Assembly: GCF_028769735.1 (NCBI RefSeq)
Contig: NC_088171.1
Span: 124,580,533-124,644,532, forward strand
Direction: 5' to 3'
Length of the DNA stretch: 64,000 bases
Source of the DNA: Zonotrichia leucophrys gambelii
Taxonomy: Eukaryota > Chordata > Aves > Passeriformes > Passerellidae
The position numbers and the translations under genes were made by a program. The notes under the pieces are model-generated. The model had not been told where the DNA came from. It saw only the letters and a program-made list of their open reading frames with translations, and ran no database searches. Every line of letters begins with the position of its first letter. The stretch's first letter is position 1. Positions 39,546-54,176 of this stretch are shown in pieces.

Positions 39546-40429
39546 TTGCTCTGAGACACACAGGATGAATGAGAAGGGCACTCAGACATTAAAAGGTTGA
39601 TTACTAGTGAAAATCTAAAATAAGTACCCTAACATTTTCAAGATTGTAATACACAGCTTTTTACTACATATATATGGGGAGAATCCTGTAAAAATGCTCA
39701 TGGACTCAGTGCACGTGACATCTATGACAGCCAGAGAAATACATCAAGTGATCCTGCTCTGGATTACGTGGTAGAACCTGCTAGTTATGTTGGTTTTCAG
39801 AAAGCCAACAAACTGAAAAACTAAACATCTGTTTTGACTACAAAATTATTAAGTAGCATCATAAACTTGAAAGGCCTTTTACTGAATTACATGCAAGTAA
39901 ATTTACCAGGTAGATTAAGCAGAAATCTTTACAGACAGACTGATGCTAACATGAACAAGAAAAAGAAAAAGTACTTGTCATCTTGCAACACAGAATACCC
40001 AATGAGTATAAAGTGTCTGCAAGTATGACAGTAAAAAATTTGAAAAATTGCTAGCAGGTAAGATGATTTTGTATCTAATTTAGAAGATTACTTCTCAGGG
40101 TGAAGCTGAGTCAACAATCTCTTCTTAAGACTCATTCTTTTCTCCAAGTACCTCAGCTGCAGCACATTCTAAAAGCGAAAACAATGCAAAAGCAACAACA
40201 AGTCCTACTCTACAGATGCTCTCATTTTTAGCTACTGGTGTTTTTCATTTCCTGGCAGATCTCTCAAATAGGAAGGTTGTGATGGATTTTGGACTGCCTG
40301 GGCACAAACACTAGCCTTAGCAGCTCATAGTGCTGTTTACCAAACTTGTATCTAATGTCCCATTAAAAAATGTCAGGGAAGAAAATGGAATAAAGCTTAA
40401 AACAAAACACAACAAAAGATCAAACTCAC

Positions 40430-40677
40430 CTTGCTGGAGGCACATCAATATTTGAAGAAACAACCTTGCGCTTCTGTTCCAGAAGACAAACAGAACGAGT
40501 GTTTTCCTTTTCATGCTCATGAGCTCTGTTAAGTTTTTTGGTCTCTGCTGTTTTTAAATCTTCCTCCTTTGTGGTGAACAGGAGAAACTGTTGGTCTGGC
40601 AGTTTTCGACTGATGTCACTTTTTACATCCTCCTGTTGAAATGCATGGAAGGTCATTTCACGCTTGATGTTGGCTGC
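40430..40677 (-). CDS. Coding exon 3 of the same gene (charged helical region)
   Basis: This is the most convincing exon in the window. A TCAATTTTTCAG acceptor is followed by 82 open codons plus two bases, then a GCAAG|GTGAGT donor. It starts in phase 0, matching the end of exon 2. The peptide starts [20 protein letters not shown] and is rich in Lys, Glu, Gln and Asp, with an [10 protein letters not shown] segment and an ending near SSNIDVPPA. This looks like a hydrophilic helix or linker, probably coiled coil in part. No zinc finger, kinase or other recognisable motif is present. The long intron upstream (about 14 kb) carries the two CR1 fragments. Confidence 0.75.
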
Positions 40678-43600
40678 CTGAAAAATTGAAAGCAATTATT
40701 AAATTTTCCTTTAATTCACCTAAAATGGGAAACAACCCACTCCCCACAGGCATTTGCTTCTAATTAATTATTTGAATTAGTGAATACCATTTCTTTGTCC
40801 TTCATAAAATCTGAAACTGCCATTAATTTCTCCAAAATGACTATAGCCAGGAAAATAAGCAATTTTTGTCCATTTGATAAAGCTATCAACCTCTTTATGT
40901 TAAATCAAAAAGGTATTTGAATAAGAATGTCAGAAACCAAATTATAAACAACATATCTTTAATGCACACACATCTGTGCAGCATAGCTATGCAAATGAAA
41001 TCCTAGCTGTCTTCCTCCTAAAATGACAGGGAAAAGAAGTCACAATTTTTCCAGATTAAACATAACCAAAAAATTAAAGCGCTTCCTACAGCCACATACT
41101 GGATTTTTTAAAAGCTGTATTTGTAAATGAAGGTTTTTCCAGGAGCAGAAAATAATTTGGTATGATCCAACTCATCTGCCAGAAGGCAAAGGGGAGCAAG
41201 TGATGGCAGCAGGATCTCTGTGAGGAGCCATCACAGGGCAGGGACACACACCCAGGAGCAACGCCAGGTTGTCTCTTTGCCAGCGCTTCCCAGATCTTCT
41301 GCTCTGCCACTTTGCACAACCAAACACTTCCCAAGCAAACAGGTGCCTTAGCAAACACACTCCCACTCTGGAATACAATGTGCTGGTGTTTATAAAGCAA
41401 ACTATTGCAGGGTTGCAGGGAAGACCCTGAAAACTCATCAGAACCAAGCCACTCCCGCTTCCCAGCAAGTAAAACAAAGCACAGGACCTAGATTTTCCTG
41501 TGAAATCCATTCCTTGGACAGCTACACTTCCATAGTTTCACAGAGGCACACCTATCTGTGAGGTGACCCCTCCAACCAACCCAAGCAAAATATGGCCCAA
41601 CAAAGTGGAAGCTTCTCCTGCCTCCAGCAGAGTTACTTCCACACCACACGCACTTGCTCAGAGAAATCTAGGTGCCTTCTAGAGCTGCCAAATTGGATTT
41701 TAAAAGATTTGCAAATTACTGCTGATCTTCACATTGGAGATATCAAAGCTGTATTGTCCTCAGATACTAACAGCACAAATAAACTGAAATTCCTATGTCA
41801 ACTCTTCTAACTTATTCCTCCTTTTCATCATCCAAAAAATTAATCAATGTATTTGTGTATATATTAATGTAGTAAAATATATTCTTCTCTCCAGAGATCT
41901 CTGTAGATTTCAAACCTTGGCAGTTACAATAATGGTGCAAGCAATTTTAAGTTCACAGGAAAGATACTTGCCACAGTAATTTTGCTGCATTCTGTAAAGT
42001 GTATCACATCATTAATGCATAACTATTTAGGACTGATGATTTAATTGTTTCTAGTGCTTCCACTGAGGGGCTTCAAGAACAAAACAAGAGTTATTATTCT
42101 ATGAATGTAAACAGTAGAAAGAATTAGACACTTTACACTTCTTCACACACAAACAGATGACACATTACCAAGAAAATCTGCCTGGAAGACAAAACAGTCA
42201 GCATGTGATCACACAGAATTAGGAGAAGACACATAAACAACACAAATTGAATTCTGATTTAATGATTTTTAAAAAAAACCTTAGATTTACAATTAGCCTT
42301 TTTCTGAGTGCCTGAGAATCCCTGAAATGCTGAGTTGCATTCAATTTTCAATAAAACTGACTTATAAGTAATGCACTGAAGTAACAAAAAAGCCTGAAAA
42401 TACCCAAGTTCCAATATCCTGCCCCTAGAAATTATGTAACACCAAACAAGGGTTTACATAAGATTTGATTTCCATCCCCTCTACTGCTGCATGGTTTTCT
42501 CTTGCCTGACCACAGCTCCCTTCCTCCCTGGCCAGGATTTCCCCCCACCTGCTGCAGAGGAGGGTTCTGTGCGGGGCAGGAGCAGTTCCCCTGCTGGGCA
42601 TGGCAGAGGGACCACAGGTACTGGGCAGCAGCAGCAGCTGCCTCCTCACCCTCCACAACCCTTAGTGTGGGCCGAGAGCATGGGGAGGGACAGCCTCCCT
42701 CATTTCCTACTCTCCAATGCCTGACTGAACTCAGTTTTCATCAGGATGGTTTTAATGAATCTTTTAATGGACTAAGTGCATGACTGTACCAAAGGAAAAA
42801 AAGGTATCTTTGTCTTCTATTTATGAAATTTTAGGATTTTACTCAGTTTCAGCAACTATAATGTACTATACATTGCTGAGTTTTCTTTACAGACCTAAGT
42901 AGTGACAACAGAAGGCTGCAGGCTCAGACTACAGCTGTAATATAAAGCCAAAACCAAAAATAGCAGAATACTTTAACTGTGATACCAGATAATCTATTCT
43001 TATATATCAAATTTATCCACATCCAGTTCAAACACATTTCATACGTCAATATGCCACAATTAACAGTCAGTCCCATGCATGCATATGGAAGTGAGGAAAG
43101 ACAATAATCAGAGCAAATGCTCAGGTTGCAGAAGCAGCTCAGGTTCTTCAGCCAATGGCCAGAAAAAGGAGAAGACCAAATCCAACCAGCTTAGACTGAT
43201 TCTCTTCCTCACCTTCAGTTTTCAACAGATGCTTGGAAATACTAACTTCTTTCTAAACTTTCCCTTGAGAGTGACTGCATGTAAAGAATCTTTTCTGCTT
43301 TAGAAGTAAAGATGAAAGAAAGCCAAGAGTTTTCTTGAGTGGGCTTTTTCCAGTAGCTTTCTCCTATACTCCACATGCAGTTTTTCTATTTTATTTCATC
43401 CATGTCTCTGGAAGCCACTTCCCCTTGAGACACCTGCCCTCTCTGGAGGTGTATGGTGTCTTTTGCTGGAAATCCAACCACCTACACAAGCAGCCATTGA
43501 TGTGAGGAGTGCTGAGGACCATGGTCATCCGAATGATCAGACTCCTCACTTCCTGGCAAACACCAATTAATGACCAGGACACCTCTGACCTCAAGCTCTG

Positions 43601-46600
43601 CTTTACCAGAACTCATAGTTCAGAGATAACACAGATAATTTCCAAAATATCTTTCCAGATAGTTAACTGTTCTGTCATATTTTATCAATAACTTTATTTT
43701 TTTTCATAGATCCTTAATATTCTTTTACCCACTTGAGTCTTGGGATGATCCCTCAAGTCCAGAATGTTTCAGCAAAAATTCTGTGGAAAATCTAGTGAAA
43801 CCAATCTAGGCCTGTCTCACAGACAGAGAGAACCTAAGCCTTTGACACCATTTTATTTCAGCTAACTTCCAATACTTCACATTTCTCCATCCTTTGCTGT
43901 TCTCAAATTCCATTATTCCCAAATGGTTCAGCTTTTCTTGTCCTCCAAATCTGCCATCTTACTGCCTCCAGTATCAACTACTGGTAAAATTTCTGTCCTT
44001 TTCATGCACTTGATGAATTATCACTCATACAAGCCACTTGATAATAGGCTGTTTTTCTATGCAATTCACTGTGTATTTTCACCCTTAAGCTATCAGCAAC
44101 CTTCAGTTTACTTTCAACAGAGTTCTTTACAACCTGGCCTCAGGCAACCACATCACTTGGAAGTTCAGTCACAGAAACAGGAGCTATAACCCCCCTGTAA
44201 ATTAAATAAACTAGTTTTGTTTCTCTCTGCAGTTACCTCCACCTGCCTTTGTCAATTTGTCCCCCACCATCACTGCTGGGCAAAGGAGACTTTTGTTACC
44301 GTGATCCTTGGAAACAACCATATTAGCCAAGCCTTCCCCACTGGAGTTCAAGCATGGGGCAGGGGCAGAGCTGAGGTCTGATGTGGCATCACTCCTTCAG
44401 TAATCATCCTGCAAAAACTGAAAACTATTTAGTGCTTTGGTTTCTAAGTAAAAACTTTATTAAGAAAGCCTTTCAATTTCTGTTTCAAGTTGTCAAGACA
44501 ATAATATATATTTAGATTGAGGGTTTTACTTTTAAGTTAGGAGTTTTACTTTAAAGCTTGATTCATTATTATTAAATGACAAAGTTTAATAATCCATGTG
44601 ACAGCTAAATTATTAGCACAGTTACTATTTTCAGCAGTATATTAATAATTTTTCATTGCAAAACCTATCTTAACCTGCCTATAGAAAGTTTTATGTGGTG
44701 GTATTTTGTCATAACCAAATTGCTGGTCCTGAACTCCGCATCAAGGCCATGTGTTGCAATGTAAGTCCTGTCCAAAATGAGCATGCTTAACACTGGCACA
44801 AACTGAGGGATTTAGAGGAGTGTTTCACTATTCCTTACAAATGATGAGCAGGCTGCAATTTTTCAGTAGTTTAGGCCTTAACTTATGTGCAGTCAATTTT
44901 TGCCCTACCCAAGAGCACATCGTTATAAGACGCTGACATTGCAGTCAAACCTCAGTCTCCTCCAATTTCAGTTAAATTTCAGCTTGCATTTTACCTTGAA
45001 CAGCAAAAAATTATTGATCAAAAAGACAACTCAGGCACTGAATTGCCTATTTAAAGGATCAGCAAACACTAGAATAAGTAGACCTATCACATTTATATGG
45101 AAACACAGAGACTCAGACTTGACAGATTATTGTGTCACTCCTTGAGTATAACCTGACTAGACTTTATCATCTTCTCTTGCTTATGGTACACTGCTGCTTC
45201 AAAACTGGGGTTATTTATTTACAAATAGCTCACTAGCATTTAAGAGGCATTAAGATGTCTGTGTTTCCTATACAATGGAAGGTACTGAATTCCCAAGAAT
45301 ATTAGCATTGTGATCCAACTGTATGGAAATATATCTTCAAATGTGAAAACTGACTCCTACCCACATTCTTTCAAATTTCCTATTTTTTTGGTGCAGAACC
45401 TGTGGATTCAGGTGGGCACAGCAGGAATAGAAACATAATTTTTAACAGGCTTTGTAACAGACTACACAGACAGATGGAAATACAACAAACCATTGAAAGA
45501 ATTGCCACACCACATACCATGCCTACTCTGCTGACAGTTTTATAAACATCTCAAGGGCTGATTTCCACATGGCAGCTGCCCAGCCCAAGAGAGCACTGCC
45601 TCCCACCCCTGTGACTCGATGAAGCACCTTCCATGAAGCTACACCAATTTACACCAGATGAAGAAGATCCTATCACTGCATCTGCCTGCCAAGAACAGGC
45701 CTGCAACCACAACCTGGCAGAGAGAGGCTTCAGCTCCCTGCCAGGCAGCAACACAGCAGTGAGAGCCCAGCGGGCCCCTTAACCTTCTGGGGGGCACTGG
45801 CTAACTTCTGTTTCTCCTCATAATGTCTGCTGGGATCTGGAAGGACTAAGACACATGAGAAAGCTGAGCATGTCCCTTCCACACACACTTTGAATCCTAG
45901 AGGACTGTGTAAAGTAAATAATCTTCCAACTGTGGCCTATTTTGTGCCATTATGTTTTGTTCATACAGATAACAAAGCTAATTTTACAATAAAAGCAAAG
46001 AAGTACCTCTAAAGTACAATAAAACTATTTTACAGGGCAAGTATCTGTAGAAAAGCTGACTGCATTCAAAGCTCCCTATAAACAAATACACTGTAGAAAT
46101 ACATTTTGGGAATCTAGCTCAGAATAATCTCACCATTTCTTAATAATCCTGAACCGTTGTCATCTGTCCATTTTTGTACAAACTTCTTTTTCTCCCTCAA
46201 CCCATAAAGCTGTATTTCCTTTGCCTCACCTACCACCACTCTAACTGGATTCAACTCCAGTATCACTTCATTCCCAAAAGAACAAGATCCCTCACAAGCC
46301 ACACTAGGCTGTTTTCCAGAGTGGGGGAGGCAGGGTGGAGGGGTGGTGGTATGTGTGTGGGGGTGTAACATGCTAATTAATAAACACATATCAAAAAACC
46401 CCACCCCACCAGCAATCACCCAACTCACTGATCCAATTCTGGCTATTTGCATTGTCAACAGATAAATAATTTTAACAGTGAGTCCTAGGCCTATGCACAA
46501 TACTGACACTGCATAGCTGACAAAGAAGACACAGTTTTGAATGTAGATTTTTGATTTCCATCGGATTTATGATGTAATCAGCTGATCTAATTCCATCAAA

Positions 46601-49600
46601 AAACTCTTTAGATTAAACACCAATTAAAAAAACACCAGATTAGACAGATTAGCTATGAGCTGGCTTAGCACCAGCCAACCTGCTGTATAACTCTGCTGCT
46701 TTTCATAAACAGTTTTTTGATTCTGGCTTTGTGACCACCTCTTTCCATTTTCTGAGATAGATGTAATCATCCTAAGTGTTTAGGACTGCTAATAAACCTC
46801 CCAGCTGATAAGAAAACAAAAGTTCCAGTTTTTTTTTAATTAAACAAGGCTTTAGCAACATTTTTGATCCATTACAGAACAAACAGGCAGCTCAATTGGG
46901 AAGTGAAAGAAGGAATCAATATATTTCAGCCTAGCATGCTAATGGGAAACAAGAATGAGATGTGTATATGTAACATGACATACATTTAAAATGTTCAGCC
47001 AAAACAAGAGCTCAATAACTGCAAGGCCCTTTTCAGGCCAGCCTGAACAGCCAGGCAATGCTCTAGGGACAGGGATAAGCCACTTTTCTCAACAAGAAAG
47101 AAATCAGGAATAAAGTTCACAACAAAACAAAACAAGCAAAAATGAGAAACACCAAACTTGCTACCAAAATTAAATGCAAGTAAAAAATATTTAAATTAAA
47201 TCCCTAGAAGGACAAAGATTTTGGTTCACTCATATTGTTTCATACAATATTTCCAGTTCAGGTTCCTGTAACAGAGGGGGATTTTTACGTTAAAAAGCTC
47301 TAATTTTTGACATTCAAAAACAGTGTCCTCAGTGGAAGGAAAGAATGCATCAAATTTCCATTTTGCCAGAAATCTCTATTCATACTGGAACACAAAGAGA
47401 TAAGACAGATTCGCGTAATGATGCTTGGAAATAATCTGCCCTGAATTTCAATGTATTATTACATTTTCAAGTATACTTTGCATTTAATTACTCGCTTCAC
47501 CAGCAGTTGCTCATTACATATAAATCATGTAGATCTAATCACTCTAAGCATTTATAAACTGTTGGTCTCTAACAATATAGAACTTAATGCATCTTAAGGT
47601 CACTGTTAGTGTTCTTTACAATATATAGTACACATTAATATATCGTAATGTACTATTCATCTTCAATCAGGCTAGGACAAAATCCCTATCTTCATTTGAC
47701 CAAACATAGAAAACCATCCATAGAATATATTTTCTATGTATTAAAACACAACTCGAAGCATGTTAAGTTGCATGGATTCACAACAGAGTGTTATGCAGCA
47801 GAAACTGGAGTCAGCAAGAAGTTTCTACCCTCCCGTATCCTCACGTGTATGTCAGCACTTACCTGGCTAAACACAACTCATCTGCAAAACCCACATGTCC
47901 CAGCACCAGTTTCAGGTGTTTCTGAGTTATAGAGAATCTACCCAGATGAATGACAGAAACTTTCACTCCCACATTTGAAATCCAGTAACCAGCCAGGTAC
48001 CTGTTGTACTCCAAATAAAACCACTGCACTAACAGGAAGCATAAATGTTATTAAAACTGGACAGAAAGGTCTCACTAAGATTACAAGGGGAGACAGCAAG
48101 GAACACAGGGAATTCATGGTCCTTCCCATACACCATTTTCAGGTCTGAACAAAAACAATTCAGAGATATTTGTGCCTTTTTCTCTCCACCACATCAACAA
48201 ATGACTGAAGATGTGGAAGTGTGGAAGCTTTCTTCCCCATCCCATATGCAGGCATAATAAGTTCCTCACAGAAAAGTACAGGACATAACTTCCAACATTA
48301 TCAGGCACCAATCAGTAACTGTTACCAAAATTTACTACTAATTACTGAAAGTATGCATCTTCAAAATTTGCTTGCAATGTTTAAGTCTCAAAGAAATAAT
48401 TGTGCTCTGTGTCCTGGCTGTGCTGTGCACACAGGAGTGTGACCTGCAGTGACCACCCTGCAAATCCAACCACCTGGCTTCCAACTGGACACTGGCCCCA
48501 GGCTTGGCGTCAGTGCCAGGATCTCAGCAGAGCTATTTCAGCCCTGTTTTCCTTTTCCTAAATAAAACAAGGGCCTAAGAAACACGTTGCCTCTAAACAT
48601 CTAAAAATATACACAGTACCTTGGAAAACTTTAAGCAGGAGGAAAGTGGAGGGTCATAGTTGCAAAAAACAGGTTATTTTTTTATTTAGGAATTCTGTTG
48701 CTTCAATCTTTGCCAAGCAGGCTCACCACTGAGTGCTTGGTACTCTACCACACTTTCAGCAGGACTTGCAGGCCACGAATGGGCAGTCATAATTGCCTTC
48801 CCAATTACTGGTTGCACAGAAAGTGAATTTAAAATTAACTAAACCAATTATCACATTTTTTTTCTCACAAGGACCTACGTGCCTGGCCCTGCAAGTGGGA
48901 AGGAAGGGTTCCTGCCAGGCACCAGGTTTCCCTCACCTCTCCTGCTGTGAAAGCAGAGTAAGCAATGCTCAATGCCACCAGAGCAACCTGTGGCCACACA
49001 GAGAACAGATGAGTGCCTGGAAATGTGCGCCCTGGGCTGGTCAAGAAAAACAGGAAAAAAGAGGAGGATACACTTGGGTCTTGTTGGGGAAGCTTATAAA
49101 ACCCTGGAATAGGAGAGAAAAAAAACCAAGCATGCTAATGTGGGGTAGCAGGGAAGTTCAGATAAAGCTTTTCTGTTCTTATTTCTGTTGCATTACTAGA
49201 TGTACTTACAAGCTGCAAGTAGTGAGCAACATCGAACCAGGTGTTCCCACTGCACCAGCTGAAGTTCTGAAGCCTCATGTCAGGGTATTTTTTATAGTAT
49301 GCCTATGAGTATCTATGAAATGGTGATTTTACTTATAAGAGATGCAAGAAGGGTCCTAGAACTCAGCGGTAAAGTACCTACTGTCTTTCCTGCTCCTGGT
49401 TTTTTTGTCTAGATTAAAAAGTTGTACACAACAGCCTATGTAGCTTAATACAGCCATGCGTATGGATTGTCTTACTCATATATCAATATGGCCTTTACTA
49501 GCTGAATTTCATGTGTAAATAAAATATCTTTTAACTATTTCAAGACCATTGCTAAAGATGTACAAGACACTCCACTTGTTTCTCTCTTCATCTGCTGGTG

Positions 49601-52600
49601 GGATCAATAAGGATGGCAGCAGCTCAAAGAAGTACCACATCCTTCTATAATTTCATTCATGATCAAGTAAGTAAGAGCTCACAAAAATCAAACTGTAGAG
49701 GCAGTGGGGAACTCCCCACACTTAGCAGTATGTTTTGGAAATGCTGCCTCACTGCTCCTCAGCAAAAAAGCCCTTGATTAGTACATCTGCCTTTGAAAGC
49801 CCTCCTCCTCTTGACTGGACAGTAGGATATTTTTAGTGAAAACCAGGTTTGCTTTATTTTCAAGATCTCTTGCAATTAAGATACAGAGGTTTGAGATTTC
49901 TGAGGTCAAAAGTTATTGTCTGACTTTGAAAGCAGCCAGCTGAGATGAGATACTGCAGATCTTAGATCCCTTAAAAGGGTATGGAAATGCAATCCATTTG
50001 CCTTTACATCCTGGAACTTTGCTCTTTTTTATTTGTTTGTTTAAATTACAGCATTTCAGTGAAATAAAACCAAGGAAGTTCACAGATGTATGCAACTGTT
50101 TTAACTTCCAAATGAAATAGGTGCTGTGAATGAAAGGGCCAATGCTGATCCCTGATGCTGAAAGCCTGGAGGAGATATTGCAAGACAAAAAATAAGCAGA
50201 AGTTCTGATCTCCTCTAACAGATCTTGAGCCTGGAAGTAGAAAGCACCATCCCTCAGCAGAGTAGAACAAGCAAGAAGCACTGCTCCAGTAGAAGATTCT
50301 CCCAAGTCTGGGTTCAGCTCAAGACAAAATCATGTAGCAGTTTTTCTGTTCAGATTAGGAGAGGTGCCAAAAAAATGAGTTTATTTTTGTGTCTGACTAC
50401 ACAATAAACAGTATCACAGAGTTACAACTCATTACCCCTGGAAGCAACAGAATAACATCAGTAAAAACATGCAGAGGCGAAAGGCCACCTTCTCCAGCTG
50501 CTCCAGAAAGCAGCCCTCTACCAAACCACTACAGGGATGCAATAATGTCTCATGGGAGAAAAGCCTTCACTAAGAACCTGAAGGACCATCAGGCTCAAAG
50601 TAAAGCACAGCCCAACTGCCACATGGCTTCTGTCTTCTAAAGGATGAAGGCTTGCTCCATTTCTAACCTTCCCTTTCCTCCCTATGCCTGTCCTAGCTGT
50701 GATATCCCATCTTTTCCCCTGCACTCCAAGATGCTTGGCAAGCTCTTCCTTGATCCACTATAACTGAAGGACACCACAGAGTCTGCAGAGGCTGCTGCAC
50801 GTGTTTTCCACTGTTTCAGTAACCCACAAAAGCACACAATGAATTCTGGCACAACCACAAAGCTGCCTGAGTAATTGGCAGCTGGAGGAAAGGAATACTT
50901 TACCCTTTTTGGAACTGATGAAACATAAACTCCACAAACTCCAGTTTGTGGCACATCCAGTGCCCAGGCACACAGTGCACTATGCTACCCATGTTGCTGC
51001 TCCAGCAGATGGACCTACCAGCATGGAGAACGAAACACCTGCAAGACCAAGCACTTCTCTCCTGCTCTGAAAAAGTAGGGACAACTGTCTCAAACAGTGT
51101 TGGTCACACAAATTGAAGCAAAATATCACTGTAAATCTTTAGCAACCATCAAGTCACCCTTATTCATTTCACTGCTTCTTCTGTACAGCTCTGTAAACCA
51201 GATGTGAAAGGCTGTCCATGGTCTGATGGATCACCACTGACCTGGACCTAAAGGCAGCAAGGGCTGCATTATAGTGTTCTCTTTAAAGTAGAAAAATCTG
51301 ATATTGTCCTCTGGAGGTACTCACATTCCTCATCACTGCATTATAGAAAGAAAACTGTTGAGAAATATGAGGTAAAAAACATTTTGGATCCAATGAGAGT
51401 TTTCTTAAACCATTTTAAAGATATGAATACATACAAAAAAAGATCAGGCTGGCTCAAATGCTTATCTTGCCAGCTTTACAAAGTCCAGTTTATAGAAGGT
51501 GATTGTACAATTTGCTCTCTATGTCAGTATGATGTAGGCATCAGTCACCTTATCTGCCGAAGCACAATCTTGACTGCTTGTTTTAACAGCACTACATATC
51601 TAAAGTTCAAATAATCTTTGATCCACCATGTAAAAAATTGCATGAAAGATGGTAAAACACTGAGCTATATAATTTCATACATCAGTGTCTGATCACTGAG
51701 GCATTTTACCTTCCCTCCGAGTCTGTGTGTAGTGATCACAACAGTCTTTTACAATTATTAGGACCACTATGAAATGGTTTTAGTCTACTAGTAGATTTAT
51801 ACTTGTGTTCAATTAATTGGGCTGAAATCCTAAATCTGCTTAAACTAGCAAGACTTTTCCATCAACTTCAGCTGGGTCAGGATTTTATGGAAATTAAATT
51901 CTGTATGTTTTGGAAAACACAGATAAAAAGATCTGTATTTTTACTCAAAGTCCAAGCAACAGAAGTTGTTCAGTTTCCTGTCTTCATTAGTTTTGTTGTC
52001 AAACAACAAATACCACCCACACATGTACTTTTTAATACAATACGACAAATGTCACTGCAATAATCATTTGAGATTGGAAAGTTTGGCAAGGTGCCAGAGC
52101 AGTGAAAGTGATCCTATCACAGATTGTTCAGCAGCAGCAGTGGTAACATTAAATTCCTGTGGCTCTGCTCAGCAACATGCTACAGTGAAAAACATGAACA
52201 CAAGTTCATGAAATTAAAGCTGATTCCCAGAGGAGCTAATGAACGTTCTTTTCATTTACCTTTTATTTCCTGTTCAAGTTTTGAAAAGAAATAAAAACAC
52301 TTGAGTTTCTCTTTTGACCTATTGTCCTTCTTTAGTATTTGAGCAGGCCTTAAGCTGCAGTATTAGTCAAGCTGCTCACTATTTTTAGAAATAAGCAATT
52401 CAATAAATCACTTGAAAGTATTATAAAGCCAATGTGGACTCATTCTGAGGGAATTAAAAAAAAAAAAAAGCATCATTGCTCAATCCACACAGTATTTACA
52501 AAGCAGACACCAGCAAGGACCAGCATGCTCCTGGCTGGCCAAGCAGCCAAACTCTCATCTTTGAGGCACCAATTTATCCCACAGTCTAGTAAGAGCTCTC

Positions 52601-52844
52601 CAGTGCTCTTGTAACACTGGAATTTCTAATCTAGCAGCTGGAAAAACAGAGTAGGACTTGAGGGTTCAAAGCTGATTTACAGGATTTTTAGACTTCTCTG
52701 TAACCTTGGGTCTGAAGAAAGCTTGGAAGAGCACAGGATCAACAAAGGCACAGATGGTCTGTGCATCTGCACTTGTCACAGGACACATTACAAATGTTAA
52801 TTACCAGCCCACGAAAAGCACTTTCTCAATACTTAGTTTTAAGA
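40678..52844 (-). other. Intron 2, left part
   Basis: AT-rich non-coding DNA. Only a short A-run (52,455-52,469) was noted. No gene or older element could be recognised by eye. Confidence 0.5.
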
Positions 52845-53778
52845 TGAAAAAAAATGTCACTTCCATCTCCAAGGAAGAACCAGGGAACTACAGGCTGGCT
52901 GGTCATCCTCAGCTTGATCCCTGGGAAGGGATCACAAGACAGGGAGGAGTGGCTGATACACCTGACAGTCATGCTGCCACCCAGAGAAACCCTGACAGGT
53001 TAGAGAAATGAGCCAACAGGAACCTCAAGAACCCAACCAGGGGAAATGTGAAGTCCTGGACCCGGGGAGGGACAATCCTGGGGAGGCACAATCCCAGGCA
53101 CTAGTTTGTGCTGGAGGCCACCCAGTTGGAAAACAGCTTTGTAGAAAAGGTCCTGGGCTCCCAGTGGACACGAAGTTGAACATAAGCCAGCAGTGAGTCC
53201 TTGTGGAACAAAGTTGAACCGTGTTCTGTGCTGCATTAGACAAAGTACTGACAGCAGATGGAGGGAGGTGATCCTGCCCCCTCCACTAAGGCACCAGAGA
53301 GGCCACACCTGGAATCACAGGTTCAGTTCTGGGATCCCAAATACAGGAAAGACATGGACACACGAAAGAATGTGCAGCAAAAGGCCACCAGAATGATTTC
53401 AACAAGGAGAAGAAAAGGCTTTGGAGAAACCTCATTACAGCCTTCCAGTACATCCAGGTACAAAGGAAGGAGAGGGACTTTTTATATGGGCAGATAGTGA
53501 CAGGACAAAAAGCAATGGTTTTAAAATGAAAAGAGGGCATGTTTAGAGTAGCTGTTAGGAAGAAATTCTTTACTCAGAGGGTGGTGAAGCACTGGAACAA
53601 GTGCTCAGAGAAGTGGGGGATGGCCCAGCCCAGAAGTGTTCAAGGCCAGGTAGGATGGAGCTCTGAGCAACCTGGTCTAGTCAGTGAGTGAGATCCCTGC
53701 CCATGGCAAGAGGCTTGGAACTAAAGAATCTTTCAGGTGCTTTCCATTCCAAACTGGTCTATGACTCTGTGATTAACA
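52845..53778 (+). mobile_element. CR1 LINE, 3' part with reverse-transcriptase remnants
   Basis: Translated on the plus strand it gives EEPGNYRLAG and then GGVADTPDSHAATQRNPDRL, REVILP, and pieces such as RTRMISTR-type RT C-terminal sequence in shifting frames, all characteristic of CR1 ORF2. The block between the NYR motif and the VADTP segment is missing, so the RT catalytic region is deleted. The frame is broken many times. The 3' end has the usual tail (CCATTCCAAACTGGTCTATG, then ACTCTGTGATT). Dead copy. Confidence 0.85.
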
Positions 53779-54176
53779 GACTGGATTATCTCCTGTGAGG
53801 AGAGGTGGGACTCTCCAGCCAGGAGAAGAGAGGGCTTAGGGGAATCTTAAAAATGTCTAGAAACACCTGAATGGAGGGAACAGAGAGCCAGGCTCTTCTC
53901 AGTGGTGCCCAGTGCCAGGACCAGAGGCGATGGTCACACACTGAAGTACTGGAGGTTCCCTCTGAAATCAGGAAACACTTCTTCATTGTGAGGGTGACCC
54001 AGCAATGGCACAGGTTGTCAAAACAGGCTGTGGAGTCTCCCTCCTTGAAGATATTCAAAACCATCTGGACATGGTCCTGGGAATCAGCTCTACATGACCC
54101 CACTGGAGCTGGGGGGTTCAGCCAGGTGATCTCCAAGGGTCCCCTCCCAACTCAAACATTCTGTGACAGAGACTGA
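53779..54176 (+). mobile_element. CR1 LINE 3' fragment (second copy)
   Basis: It directly follows the first CR1 in the same orientation. Its translation includes EIRKHFFIVRVTQQWHRLSK and ESPSLKIFKT, the standard CR1 ORF2 C-terminus. The 3' UTR ends GGTGATCTCCAAGGGTCCCC then TCCCAACTCAAACATTCTGTG. It is 5'-truncated and clearly a different subfamily or age from the first copy. Confidence 0.88.

Larger units (their letters stand above)
31673..40429 (-). other. Intron between candidate exons 3 and 4
   Basis: About 8.8 kb of AT-rich DNA. It holds the strong inverted repeat at 38.5 kb and a CR1 tail at 39.5 kb. A splice-bounded frame near 36.8 kb was considered and rejected on phase. Confidence 0.5.

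Noticed and set aside
46114..46300. Hydrophilic minus-strand frame containing EAKEIQLYGLREKKKFVQKW
   Set aside because: It ends near a usable donor but has no convincing acceptor, and its phase does not fit between exons 2 and 3.
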